Source: Intestinibaculum porci (GTDB lineage Bacteria > Bacillota_I > Bacilli_A > Erysipelotrichales > Coprobacillaceae). From it: 64,000 nt of DNA. Positions 8,724 to 16,663 of the stretch are shown here, piece after piece. Each line of letters opens with the position of its first letter. Position 1 is the first letter of the stretch. A program made the position numbers and the translations under genes. The stretch covers positions 434,001-498,000 of the forward strand of contig NZ_AP019309.1 in NCBI RefSeq assembly GCF_003925875.1, given 5' to 3'. Under the pieces are notes generated by a model. The model saw only the letters and a program-made list of their open reading frames with translations. It did not search any database and had not been told where the DNA came from.

Positions 8724-9720
8724 TGATCTGCACCTCCTCAACTGCTAATCCTCTTTCTTTGAAGTAAGCCACAATATCACTCGCTTGCTCTTCAGGTAAA
8801 CCAACGATCATTTCTCCTACGGCAATGTTTTTCACATTTTTCGTGGTTGCCCCTAAGATATTAATCGGGGTATTGAACTTGAGAATCGCATTGGCAATAA
8901 CTGGTTCAAAGGCTGACTGATGATCGAAGGTGAGACGATAAATCGTTTTGGTTTTGAGTTCTTCTAAACCTGCTCCTTTGACATCTTTTAAGACCAAACG
9001 ACGGCCGACATCACTTTGTGGATGCGCGAAGATTTCAGATACCAGGCCACATTCCTGCACTTCACCGTTTTCCATGATAGCGACGTGTTTACAAATATCA
9101 GAGACAACATTCATCGCATGGGTGATGATCACAATCGTGATGCCCATCTTTTCATTAATATCTTTTAATAATTCTAAAATCTGCGTTGTTGTCGCTGGGT
9201 CTAAGGCACTGGTCGCTTCATCACACAGTAAGATTTCTGGATCACTTGCGAGCGCGCGGGCGATCGCTACACGCTGCTGCTGGCCGCCAGAAAGCTTCGC
9301 TGGATAGGTTTTGGCTTTATCCGCTAAACCCACTAACGCTAGTAAATCCTTCGCTTTTTTCTCTGCTTCGTCATTTTTGACGCCGGCTAAGCGTAATGGA
9401 AAACAAACGTTATCTAAAACACTTTTCTGCATTAATAAGTTGAATGACTGGAAGATCATTGAGATCTTCTTACGTTCACTGCGTAACTCTTTTTCACTCA
9501 ATGAACTGAGTTTTGTCCCTTGGACAATCACTTCCCCAGAAGTTGGACGCTCTAAGAAGTTGAGGCATCGTACTAACGTACTTTTCCCCGCTCCTGACAT
9601 CCCAATGATCCCAAAAATATCACCTTTCTCAATAGAAAGATTGACATTTTTCAGAGCATGAACTTGTCCTTCTTCAGTGGAGAATGTTTTCGAGACATTG
9701 ACAATATCTATTTCTGCCAT
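8716..9720 (-). CDS. metN: Methionine ABC transporter ATPase MetN
   Basis: This 334-residue ATPase has Walker A GMSGAGKST (about 38-46), signature LSGGQQQRVAIARAL, Walker B ILLCDEATSALDP and H-loop ITHAM. The C-terminal 90 residues form the NIL/ACT-like domain that in MetN binds methionine and inhibits transport. AAAGGGGGAAATTTGAT precedes the ATG. It is the first gene of the metNI transcript. I see no SAM riboswitch or T-box in the short leader. Confidence 0.94.
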   Translation of the reverse strand: MAEIDIVNVSKTFSTEEGQVHALKNVNLSIEKGDIFGIIGMSGAGKSTLVRCLNFLERPTSGEVIVQGTKLSSLSEKELRSERKKISMIFQSFNLLMQKSVLDNVCFPLRLAGVKNDEAEKKAKDLLALVGLADKAKTYPAKLSGGQQQRVAIARALASDPEILLCDEATSALDPATTTQILELLKDINEKMGITIVIITHAMNVVSDICKHVAIMENGEVQECGLVSEIFAHPQSDVGRRLVLKDVKGAGLEELKTKTIYRLTFDHQSAFEPVIANAILKFNTPINILGATTKNVKNIAVGEMIVGLPEEQASDIVAYFKERGLAVEEVQING

Positions 9721-9764
9721 ATCAAATTTCCCCCTTTGTATGTATCATAACCATTAATATGGCT

Positions 9765-9793
9765 ATAGTACCAAGCTATGACACATTCGTCAA
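9765..9793 (-). promoter_or_regulatory. Promoter of metNI
   Basis: On the minus strand TTGACG (9793-9788) and TACTAT (9770-9765) are separated by 17 bp, about 45 bases upstream of the metN ATG. Confidence 0.65.
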
Positions 9794-9878
9794 TGAATAA
9801 GACTATTTCTATAAACTATAACACGTTATTAATAGCGTCTGCATTTCAGGCTGCTGAGCATGATTTTTGGGAAAATGA

Positions 9879-9906
9879 TTGACTTGAGGGAGAATTATGG
9901 TAGAAT
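9879..9906 (+). promoter_or_regulatory. Promoter of tRNA-Leu
   Basis: TTGACT (9879-9884) and TAGAAT (9901-9906) with a 16-bp spacer end ten bases before the mature tRNA 5' end. Confidence 0.75.
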
Positions 9907-9915
9907 ATTTATGCT

Positions 9916-9999
9916 GCTCGAGTGGTGGAATGGTAGACACGCTAGTTTCAGGTACTAGTGGTTTATGCCGTGTGGGTTCAAATCCCATCTCGAGCACCA
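9916..9999 (+). tRNA. tRNA-Leu (anticodon CAG)
   Basis: The acceptor stem GCTCGAG / CTCGAGC is perfect, with discriminator A and encoded CCA (9997-9999). The anticodon stem CTAGT / ACTAG closes the loop TTCAGGT, giving anticodon CAG. There is a long variable arm, as in class II tRNA-Leu, and a T-arm GTGGGTTCAAATCCCAT. Length is 84 nt. Confidence 0.95.
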
Positions 10000-10010
10000 T
10001 CTTAGTGATA

Positions 10011-10037
10011 AACTGCTGGGTTTCCGGCAGTTTTTTT
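10011..10037 (+). terminator. Terminator of tRNA-Leu
   Basis: AACTGCTGG (10011-10019) pairs with CCGGCAGTT (10024-10032), followed by seven Ts. Confidence 0.85.
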
Positions 10038-10183
10038 ATATTGATTTAATAATAGAATTATAAGTTTTTTTACATGGATTTTGTTTCATAAATAGATTAA
10101 AATAAATATAGAGTTCATGAGAATTATTACATTCATAAATATGATTTATATGAGACCAAAAAGTGGCCCGGAAAGGAATACTT

Positions 10184-12958
10184 ATGGAAAGTGCAACCAG
10201 TTTATTTCCTACAGAAGTGAAAGAGACATTAGAAAAACTAGATTCCGCATTTGCCATTTATCAGTATTATGACGGAGTGATTCGTGTTTTAGTCGTATCC
10301 AATGGTTTGATTCATCTGATGGAGCCGGGAATGACAAGAGAAAAAGCTGTCAAAAGAATGGAGATGAATGCAGAAAAGCATACGCATCCTGATGATCAGG
10401 AACGTGTGGAAGCGGAAATTCAATCTTATATCCGTGGAGAAAGCAATGGTTTAGATATTATTTATCGTAAGCGTCTGTATGGCAAGGATGCTTATGCCAT
10501 GTTACATGCCAAAGGTTCTGATCAGATTATTAACGGGCAGCGCATTGTTTTGATCGGTTATGATGATATGACTGCTGTTTTAGATAAAGAATCAAGTGTG
10601 CAGGGGGCATATGAGAAGTCTTTATTTCAGGTTGTTGATAACCGGGTGGATGCCTTTGCGATTATCAATTCGGATACCTTTAAAATCGAAATAAGCAATC
10701 AGGCCATGAATACATTGCTTAAGAAAGGACATCATAATACCGTTTATTTCACAAATGTCCTTATTGACGCAAAAGGGCAGCCTATTGATTTGCATAATGT
10801 GATTTATCATCATGGGGGAATTGTTTCGGCAAGCGGCTATGATAAAGATATGATTCTTCATGTCAGTGCGATCACCTGGCATCATCAGCCGCGTCTGATG
10901 ATTCATTTGCGGCCATTTGATTTCTACTACTATGATGCGATGACTAAATTACCGAATATGACGTATTTACGCTCTGAGAGTCAGAGTATTTTGAATGAGG
11001 CTTTTGATCGCTACGCGCATCCGATTGTTCTTTTTCTAGATGTGCGCGCTATGAAGGGGTATAACCATACCTATGGCTTTACGGCTGGGGATCGCTTATT
11101 AAGCGATCTTGCCCGCATTATTGAAAGAACTTTTCCGCAGGATTATGTTTTTAAGTTCTCGGAAGATCACTTTGTCGTGATCACGGGGGATGATCAGCTA
11201 ACCGAGCGACTGAGGCAAGTAGAAAAACAGATAGAAACGGCAGGACGCGGTTTATCGACCAATGTCCGTGGGGGTATCTGTTATTTAACGAAAGATGTCA
11301 AAGATATTATGAGTGCCTGTGATCAGGCAAAATTAGCTTGTGACGCGATCAAATCAGAACCTAATGAGTTATTCCGTATCTATGATGAATCACTCACCAG
11401 ACATGCCGAGATCTATGATTTTGTTATTGAACATCTTGATGACGCTTTGAAACATCATGACATAAAAGTCTATTATCAGCCGGTTATTCGCACCTTAACC
11501 GGGCAGTTATGTTCAATGGAAGCTTTAAGCCGCTGGGATGATCCCCATTATGGAATGCTCAATCCAGGTGATTTTATCAGTGCCTTAGAAGAAACCCATC
11601 AGATTGTCCATTTAGATCTTTATGTTATTAAACAGATCTGTATGGATATGCGTAATGCGATGAATCTAGGGCTAAGTGTTGTTCCAGTATCATTTAACTT
11701 ATCCCGCTTAGACTTTATCACCAGTGATATTTTTACTGAAGTGGAGCGAACCTTAGCCCAGTATCAGATTCCGCGTTCGATGATTTATATCGAGATCACC
11801 GAATCAATCATTGCCAACAGCAGTTATGTGCGGGATCAGGTTACACGTTTTAAAGATGCAGGCTATCAGGTATGGATGGATGACTTTGGCTCAGGTTACT
11901 CTTCCCTGAACTTATTAAAAGACTATGACTTTGATGAGCTAAAGTTAGATATGGCTTTTATGTCCAGCTTTACGAAACGTTCAAAGGATATTATCACCTC
12001 AGTGGTCGCGATGGCGAAAAAGATTGGGATCCAAACCTTGGCCGAAGGGGTGGAAACCAAAGAGCAGTTTGATTTCTTAAAAGAAATCGGCTGTGAAAAA
12101 GTGCAGGGTTATTATTTTGGCAAGCCGATGCCGAAAAATACGCTGCGTGAACATTTAAAACACCATCAGATCACCATCGAAAAGAGGGAAGAAATGGATT
12201 ACTATCGCCAGGCTGGGGCAATCGAACTCACCAAAGCCGATGCGCTCGCGCTCTTAGAAAAAGAAGCGCATGGTTATCATTATCTCTACTATAATAAAGC
12301 CTATATGGATCTTGCTAAGCAGTTTGGCTATAGTCAAAGCTTTGAGGATTATGATGCTCTGCAAAATTATTTTGATAGCTTAAAAGCTCAGGATAGTCGT
12401 GATGGCACCATTACGACGGTTTCTATGGAAAAAGGCTATATGCTTTTCCTCAATGTCCGGAAGGTGGTCAGCTGTAAAGAGAAATCCATCTTTGAATTAA
12501 GTATTGATGCAGCCTACATGGATGATCGTCATCACTATATCAAAGGTTTAAACAGCTTTGTGACGGAGATGGTCCAGCTTTATGATATTGTAAATATCGT
12601 CCATCTCAATGAAAATTATGTCGATGGCTTTATCGAAAAAGGCGCGCTTTTTGAATCAGGTATTAACCGTAAACAAAATGTGGATGATTTCCGCTTATCT
12701 TATGCCCATCGCTTTGTTCATCCTGATGATCAAAAGCGGTATCTGGACTTTGTGGAAAGTCATTCTTTAGTCAATCGCATTCGTGATGCCAAGTATGGCA
12801 CGATCAGTGATCGCTTCCGCACGTACAATGAAAAAAATAGACGGTATGAATGGAAACTCTATACCGAATTACTGCTCCCAAGAGAGAACCAGAATATTGT
12901 GATGGAACTGATTAAGACATCCATCATGGAAGAAAATGAAAATTGGAAATTAGGATAA
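10184..12958 (+). CDS. Cyclic-di-GMP phosphodiesterase: degenerate GGDEF + EAL, with extra C-terminal domain
   Basis: This 924-residue cytosolic protein starts after GAAAGGAATACTT. An N-terminal PAS-like sensor region (about 1-240) leads to a GGDEF-fold domain (about 240-400) in which the signature reads SEDHF near residue 325, so cyclase activity is not expected. The EAL domain (about 415-665) keeps every catalytic mark I can check: MEALSRW, NLSRLDF, EITES, DDFGSG near 565, KLD, AEGVET near 619 and QGYYFGKP. It should therefore hydrolyse cyclic-di-GMP. The last 250 residues are another PAS-like region containing a second HPDD motif (HRFVHPDDQKRY), echoing THPDDQER near residue 70 in the N-terminus. 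No membrane segment is seen. Confidence 0.88.
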   Translation: MESATSLFPTEVKETLEKLDSAFAIYQYYDGVIRVLVVSNGLIHLMEPGMTREKAVKRMEMNAEKHTHPDDQERVEAEIQSYIRGESNGLDIIYRKRLYGKDAYAMLHAKGSDQIINGQRIVLIGYDDMTAVLDKESSVQGAYEKSLFQVVDNRVDAFAIINSDTFKIEISNQAMNTLLKKGHHNTVYFTNVLIDAKGQPIDLHNVIYHHGGIVSASGYDKDMILHVSAITWHHQPRLMIHLRPFDFYYYDAMTKLPNMTYLRSESQSILNEAFDRYAHPIVLFLDVRAMKGYNHTYGFTAGDRLLSDLARIIERTFPQDYVFKFSEDHFVVITGDDQLTERLRQVEKQIETAGRGLSTNVRGGICYLTKDVKDIMSACDQAKLACDAIKSEPNELFRIYDESLTRHAEIYDFVIEHLDDALKHHDIKVYYQPVIRTLTGQLCSMEALSRWDDPHYGMLNPGDFISALEETHQIVHLDLYVIKQICMDMRNAMNLGLSVVPVSFNLSRLDFITSDIFTEVERTLAQYQIPRSMIYIEITESIIANSSYVRDQVTRFKDAGYQVWMDDFGSGYSSLNLLKDYDFDELKLDMAFMSSFTKRSKDIITSVVAMAKKIGIQTLAEGVETKEQFDFLKEIGCEKVQGYYFGKPMPKNTLREHLKHHQITIEKREEMDYYRQAGAIELTKADALALLEKEAHGYHYLYYNKAYMDLAKQFGYSQSFEDYDALQNYFDSLKAQDSRDGTITTVSMEKGYMLFLNVRKVVSCKEKSIFELSIDAAYMDDRHHYIKGLNSFVTEMVQLYDIVNIVHLNENYVDGFIEKGALFESGINRKQNVDDFRLSYAHRFVHPDDQKRYLDFVESHSLVNRIRDAKYGTISDRFRTYNEKNRRYEWKLYTELLLPRENQNIVMELIKTSIMEENENWKLG

Positions 12959-12963
12959 GATTT

Positions 12964-12993
12964 GACCTCAATTCTTAAGAATTAGGGTCTTTT
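12964..12993 (+). terminator. Terminator after the EAL gene
   Basis: GACCTCAATTCTT pairs with AAGAATTAGGGTC (imperfect) and is followed by six Ts. The apex contains a CTTAAG (12974) that matches the half-sites described next. Confidence 0.75.
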
Positions 12994-12994
12994 T

Positions 12995-13065
12995 TATAAG
13001 AAATTCTTAAGAAATAGCACTTTTTTAATACTAATTTTTTAAGAACTTCTTAAGATAAAATTAAG
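12995..13065 (+). promoter_or_regulatory. Upstream array of 11-bp-phased TTAAG half-sites
   Basis: Half-sites begin at 12995 (TATAAG) and 13006 (CTTAAG), then at 13038 (TTTAAG), 13049 (CTTAAG) and 13060 (ATTAAG). Each group is spaced exactly 11 bp, i.e. NTTAAG-N5-NTTAAG. This is the layout bound by OmpR/PhoB-family response regulators and very close to the streptococcal CiaR consensus NTTAAG-N5-WTTAAG. It lies 80-150 bp upstream of the promoter of the secreted protein gene. No cognate two-component system is in the window. Confidence 0.6.
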
Positions 13066-13145
13066 AAATAACCCTAAAATTGCTTATGAAAATGCAAAAA
13101 AATGGCTAAAAATGCCAACATTTTATGAAAATGTGGGAAAATTGC

Positions 13146-13173
13146 TTGACGAATCAAAGATTTTGGGTACAAT
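13146..13173 (+). promoter_or_regulatory. Promoter of the secreted coiled-coil protein gene
   Basis: TTGACG (13146-13151) and TACAAT (13168-13173) are separated by 16 bp. It is flanked on both sides by TTAAG half-site arrays. Confidence 0.75.
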
Positions 13174-13181
13174 GGAGGCAT

Positions 13182-13242
13182 CTTAAGAAATACTTAAGAA
13201 ATTTGAAAGAAAAACTTAAGAGCATTGAAAGAAATGCTTAAG
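13182..13242 (+). promoter_or_regulatory. Leader array of six 11-bp-phased half-sites
   Basis: CTTAAG begins at 13182, 13193, 13215 and 13237, and the intervening 11-bp positions 13204 and 13226 both carry TGAAAG. The result is a six-register array downstream of the -10 and inside the transcribed leader. The last 44 bases amount to two copies of a 22-bp unit TTGAAAGAAAnnCTTAAGA. A protein bound here would block the promoter; alternatively it is an RNA element. Confidence 0.6.
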
Positions 13243-13265
13243 AAATAAAAAGTGAGGGTTCCATT

Positions 13266-13991
13266 ATGAAGAATTATAAACAGAAATTTTTAGTTGCCGT
13301 ATTAACAGTGATGACAATGGTTGGCGTGGCTGATGCCTCTATTGCGAAAAATCCTGCTTATGCTCAGAGCGTGGATACCAAAGCTTTAGCAAGTTCTCAA
13401 AAGTTATTAAAAGCGGTGGATGATGTCCATAAAGTGGAAACTGTGGAAGAAAAAGAAGCCGCCGCTAAAGAAGCGATGGCAAAATTAAAAGCGGCTAGAG
13501 AAGCGGCAGCGAAAAAAGCAGCTGAAGAAGCCAAAGCAGCCAAAGCAAAAGCCAAAGCTTTAGCGGCTTCTTATAAAAAGACTTATCGTCGTAATGGGAC
13601 TTCTTTCTATAAATTTGTAGCTCCAGAAACAAGCGGTAATGTGGAAGGCACATCGACATACAAAGCAGTGCAGCGCGCAGCTTCTTACCGCGGCGGTCGT
13701 TTAACGCGTTCAGCGGGGACAAAAGTTGGCCCTAACGGCAAAGAAACATATTATAACTTAAACATGGGTCGCGTTGTCTCAGTGATGAAAGCTAAAGGTT
13801 ATAAAGGCAGCTACTGGGTTCGTAGTGACGGCGTAAAGATGTTTGGTAACTATATTATTTTAGCATCTAACCACAATGTCCGTCCACGCGGCACCATCTA
13901 TGAAACATCATTAGGCTTAGGGATTGTTTGTGATACTGGTTCATTCGCAGCGGGTAACCCACGCATGACAGATATTGCCGTAGCCTGGTAA
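13266..13991 (+). CDS. Secreted Ala/Lys-rich coiled-coil protein with 3D-like C-terminal domain
   Basis: This 241-residue protein has a Sec signal peptide (MKNYKQKFLVAVLTVMTMVG..., probable cleavage after ASIA or AYA). An Ala/Lys/Glu-rich helical coiled coil follows (about 45-105), then a compact C-terminal domain (about 120-241) ending GIVCDTGSFAAGNPRMTDIAVAW. The VRPRGTIYETSLGLGIVCDTG pattern resembles the 3D (double-psi barrel) domain of cell-wall lytic enzymes, with a DTG core; this assignment is inferred. It probably acts at the wall. Its phased-operator promoter suggests control by a cell-envelope response regulator. Confidence 0.7.
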   Translation: MKNYKQKFLVAVLTVMTMVGVADASIAKNPAYAQSVDTKALASSQKLLKAVDDVHKVETVEEKEAAAKEAMAKLKAAREAAAKKAAEEAKAAKAKAKALAASYKKTYRRNGTSFYKFVAPETSGNVEGTSTYKAVQRAASYRGGRLTRSAGTKVGPNGKETYYNLNMGRVVSVMKAKGYKGSYWVRSDGVKMFGNYIILASNHNVRPRGTIYETSLGLGIVCDTGSFAAGNPRMTDIAVAW

Positions 13992-13996
13992 TGATC

Positions 13997-14020
13997 ACCC
14001 GCTTAGGCGGGTTTTCTTTT
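13997..14020 (+). terminator. Terminator after the secreted protein gene
   Basis: ACCCGC and GCGGGT pair around a TTAG loop and are followed by TTTCTTTTT. Confidence 0.85.
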
Positions 14021-14032
14021 TATCAAAAAGTC

Positions 14033-14060
14033 TTCACAATGACATGATAAATGCTATAAT
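14033..14060 (+). promoter_or_regulatory. Promoter of glmM
   Basis: TTCACA (14033-14038) and TATAAT (14055-14060) with a 16-bp spacer. Confidence 0.75.
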
Positions 14061-14089
14061 GGACAAGACAAAGTGAGGAAAATAAAATT

Positions 14090-15439
14090 ATGGGAAAATA
14101 TTTTGGTACCGACGGCTTCCGTGGGGAAGCGAACGTCGACTTAACAGTAGAACATGCCTATAAAGTAGGCCGTTATTTAGGCTGGTATTATGGTGTCAAT
14201 AAAAACCATAAAGCCCGCATCTTAATCGGCAAGGATACCAGACGTTCAAGCTATATGTTTGAATATGCTTTAGTATCTGGCTTAACAGCTTCCGGGGCAG
14301 ATGCTTACTTATTGCATGTCACAACGACACCTTCAGTAAGCTACATTGTTCGCAGTGATGGTTTTGACTGTGGGATTATGATTTCCGCATCACATAACCC
14401 TTTTTATGATAATGGTTTAAAAGTTATTGATGGCAATGGCAAAAAACTGCAGGGGGAAGTAGAAGCTGGCATTGAACGCTATATTGATGGCTTAAGCGAT
14501 GAAATTCCTTTTGCGAAGCGCGAAGATATTGGCCGCGCTTTAGATTATTCGATGGGCCGTAACCGTTATATCGGTTACTTAATGTCGATTCCAACCAGAG
14601 CATTCAAGGATTTAAAGGTGGGCTTAGACTGTGCCAACGGCTCTTCTAGTTCCATTGCGAAAGCAGTCTTTGATGCCTTAGGGGCAAAAACCTATGTCAT
14701 TAACAATCAGCCTGATGGCACAAATATCAATACCAACTGCGGCTCTACGCATATTGAAAGCTTACAGTCATTTGTGACCAGCAATGCTTTAGATGTTGGT
14801 TTTGCCTATGATGGTGATGCCGATCGATGCATCGCGGTGGATGAATTTGGCCGCGTCGTTAATGGCGACTTAATTCTTTATGTCTGTGGCAAGGAATTAA
14901 AGAAACATGGCGAATTAAACAATAATAAGATCGTTACGACCGTAATGAGTAATATCGGTTTATACAAAGCGTTAGATGAAGCGGGCATCGGTTATGCGAA
15001 AACTCAGGTCGGTGATAAATATGTCTATGAAAACATGGTGGAAGAAGGCAATGTCATCGGCGGTGAACAGAGCGGTCATATTATCTTCTCTAAACACGCC
15101 ACTACTGGTGATGGGATTTTGACATCCTTAAAGATTGTCGAAACGATGATGGAAGAAAAACAGACCTTAGCGCAGTTAATTGAACCGGTGAAGATCTATC
15201 CACAGTTACTGATTAATGTCCGCGTGAAAGATAAGAAGGTTGTCTTAGATGATCCGGATATCAAAGCGGAAGTCGATAACGTCGAAAAAGCGTTAAAAGG
15301 TGATGGCCGCGCTTTAGTAAGAGCTTCAGGGACAGAACCAGTGATTCGTGTGATGGTGGAAGCGTCTACCGATGCATTATGTCACGAATATGTTTTGAAG
15401 GTTGTCAATAAAATCAAAGAAAAAGGTTATGCAATTTAA
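14090..15439 (+). CDS. glmM: Phosphoglucosamine mutase
   Basis: This 449-residue enzyme converts glucosamine-6-phosphate to glucosamine-1-phosphate for UDP-GlcNAc and peptidoglycan synthesis. It has the N-terminal MGKYFGTDGFRGEAN block, the phosphoserine loop ISASHNP with Ser101, the metal loop YDGDADRC near residue 243 and the phosphate-binding RASGTEPVIRV near residue 405. Full family length; start after GTGAGGAAAATAAAATT. Single gene with its own promoter and terminator. Confidence 0.96.
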   Translation: MGKYFGTDGFRGEANVDLTVEHAYKVGRYLGWYYGVNKNHKARILIGKDTRRSSYMFEYALVSGLTASGADAYLLHVTTTPSVSYIVRSDGFDCGIMISASHNPFYDNGLKVIDGNGKKLQGEVEAGIERYIDGLSDEIPFAKREDIGRALDYSMGRNRYIGYLMSIPTRAFKDLKVGLDCANGSSSSIAKAVFDALGAKTYVINNQPDGTNINTNCGSTHIESLQSFVTSNALDVGFAYDGDADRCIAVDEFGRVVNGDLILYVCGKELKKHGELNNNKIVTTVMSNIGLYKALDEAGIGYAKTQVGDKYVYENMVEEGNVIGGEQSGHIIFSKHATTGDGILTSLKIVETMMEEKQTLAQLIEPVKIYPQLLINVRVKDKKVVLDDPDIKAEVDNVEKALKGDGRALVRASGTEPVIRVMVEASTDALCHEYVLKVVNKIKEKGYAI

Positions 15440-15441
15440 AA

Positions 15442-15463
15442 CCAGGCACATGCCTGGCTTTTT
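15442..15463 (+). terminator. Terminator of glmM
   Basis: CCAGGC / GCCTGG hairpin with loop ACAT, then CTTTTTG. Confidence 0.85.
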
Positions 15464-15471
15464 GAGTGGTA

Positions 15472-15804
15472 TTACTTTTTCTTTTCTAGCGTATTGAGGG
15501 CGAGTTTACGAGCGTTTTCATCTTCAATGATCTTTTTCACGACTTTGCGATGCGCTGGTGAGATGTGACTCAAATCAACATGCAATGAGGGCTGATGTTC
15601 ATGATCCCCAATCGGGATGACTTCCATATGATAGAACTTCATCATGTCATCTAACATGCCGAGAAACTTCATATTGGTTTCGCCATTTTCCAGCATTGTA
15701 ATGGTTTCATGATTGACATGCACATTGGTGGCAACGGCATTGGCACTGATCCCCAAGGCTTCACGATACGCTTTAAAATACGGTCCTAATTCTGTAAATT
15801 TCAT
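15472..15804 (-). CDS. XRE-family helix-turn-helix regulator
   Basis: This 110-residue protein starts after AGGAGGTTAAACA. Residues 5-60 fit an HTH_3 domain (YFKAYREALGISANAVATNVHVNHETITMLENGETN). The C-terminal half is charged and of unknown role. It is divergent from the LytTR gene at 15873, so it may control that gene or itself. No clear operator seen. Confidence 0.78.
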   Translation of the reverse strand: MKFTELGPYFKAYREALGISANAVATNVHVNHETITMLENGETNMKFLGMLDDMMKFYHMEVIPIGDHEHQPSLHVDLSHISPAHRKVVKKIIEDENARKLALNTLEKKK

Positions 15805-15872
15805 TGTTTAACCTCCTTTTCTTCAACCTAACAAAGAACGTTGCGGAGATGTCCGCGAACAGAGTGTAAGTT

Positions 15873-16190
15873 ATGATGAAAATAATTGATATGAATCAAA
15901 TGAAAGAAATTAAACTTGAAAAACATGAAATAATATATACTGAGTCTTATTTAAATACTTTGCATATCTATACTGCAAAAGCGCATTATACCATCAAAGG
16001 GCATCTGCCGGCTTTTTGTGAGCAGGCTTCATTAGTGCGTGTCCATGAGTCGTATGCGATCAATCTCAGATACCTCTATGATTTTGATAACCATGATGTT
16101 TTTCTCTTGAATTATGATGTACGCCTGCCTATTGGGATTACCTATCGGACGACGTTTCAGGACGCTTATAAGCACTATTTCGAAGAATGA
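15873..16190 (+). CDS. Stand-alone LytTR DNA-binding protein
   Basis: This 105-residue protein is almost entirely one LytTR domain: IIYTESYLNTLHIYTAKAHY, the VRVHESYAINLRYLYDF core (family consensus is F.R.H.S..VN...I) and LPIGITYRTTFQDAYKHYF. No receiver or membrane part is present, so it is not a normal AlgR/AgrA response regulator. The start is uncertain: no strong Shine-Dalgarno precedes the paired ATGs (15873, 15876). The stop lies five bases before the first Zur-type operator. Confidence 0.78.
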   Translation: MMKIIDMNQMKEIKLEKHEIIYTESYLNTLHIYTAKAHYTIKGHLPAFCEQASLVRVHESYAINLRYLYDFDNHDVFLLNYDVRLPIGITYRTTFQDAYKHYFEE

Positions 16191-16193
16191 TTT

Positions 16194-16245
16194 TGCAATT
16201 CAGTTGCAATTTCATTCTTTTTGTGTATAATGCAAATGAGTTGCA
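16194..16245 (+). promoter_or_regulatory. Promoter and two Zur-type operators of the zinc operon
   Basis: The promoter is TTGCAA (16204-16209), 16 bp, TATAAT (16226-16231). Two perfect dyads TGCAA-N5-TTGCA occur at 16194-16208, covering the -35, and 16231-16245, starting at the last base of the -10. Their placement blocks RNA polymerase at both ends. Because the first gene is a Fur-family protein next to zinc-transport genes, I read them as zinc-responsive Zur sites giving autoregulation. Confidence 0.78.
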
Positions 16246-16261
16246 AAAAGGAGAGAGTCTC

Positions 16262-16663
16262 ATGAAGAAGTACAAAGACATCATTACGGATTATTTAAAA
16301 AATCATGAAGAACATCGCATCAAAGCGATTGATATTTATAATATGATGCGCGAAGAAGACTGTAACGTGAATAAGACGACCGTCTATCGGAACTTAGATA
16401 AGCTTGAAGCCGAAGGCGTTTTAAAGAAATATAAATTGGCCGATGAGAATGTCAGTTATTATCGCTATGTCGATCGGCAGGCCCACTGTGATACGCATTT
16501 ACATATGCAGTGCAAACGCTGCGGTAAGATTTTTCATCTCAATTGCGATTTTATGGATGAAATTAAACATCATTTATTAGCGGAACATGGGTTTCTGTTA
16601 GATTGCAGTGATTCCTTATTAGTGGGGTACTGCGCTGACTGTCAGAAGGAGATGAAGCGATGA
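16262..16663 (+). CDS. zur: Fur-family zinc uptake repressor (Zur)
   Basis: This 133-residue Fur protein has an N-terminal winged helix (residues 1-80, KTTVYRNLDKLEAEGVL) and the dimerisation half with two CxxC pairs, CKRC and CADC, of the structural zinc site. The metal-sensing HLHMQC region is present. The ATG at 16262 follows AAAGGAGAGAGTCTC; the longer frame from 16187 runs through the promoter and is rejected. PerR is an alternative, but the ATGA overlap with znuA strongly favours Zur. Confidence 0.88.
   Translation: MKKYKDIITDYLKNHEEHRIKAIDIYNMMREEDCNVNKTTVYRNLDKLEAEGVLKKYKLADENVSYYRYVDRQAHCDTHLHMQCKRCGKIFHLNCDFMDEIKHHLLAEHGFLLDCSDSLLVGYCADCQKEMKR

Noticed and set aside
9721-9800. SAM riboswitch or T-box before metN
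   Set aside because: The leader is only about 40 bases and has no matching motif.
13182-13242. CRISPR-like array
   Set aside because: Repeat units are 6-11 bp with no spacers of 30 bp; no cas genes in the window.
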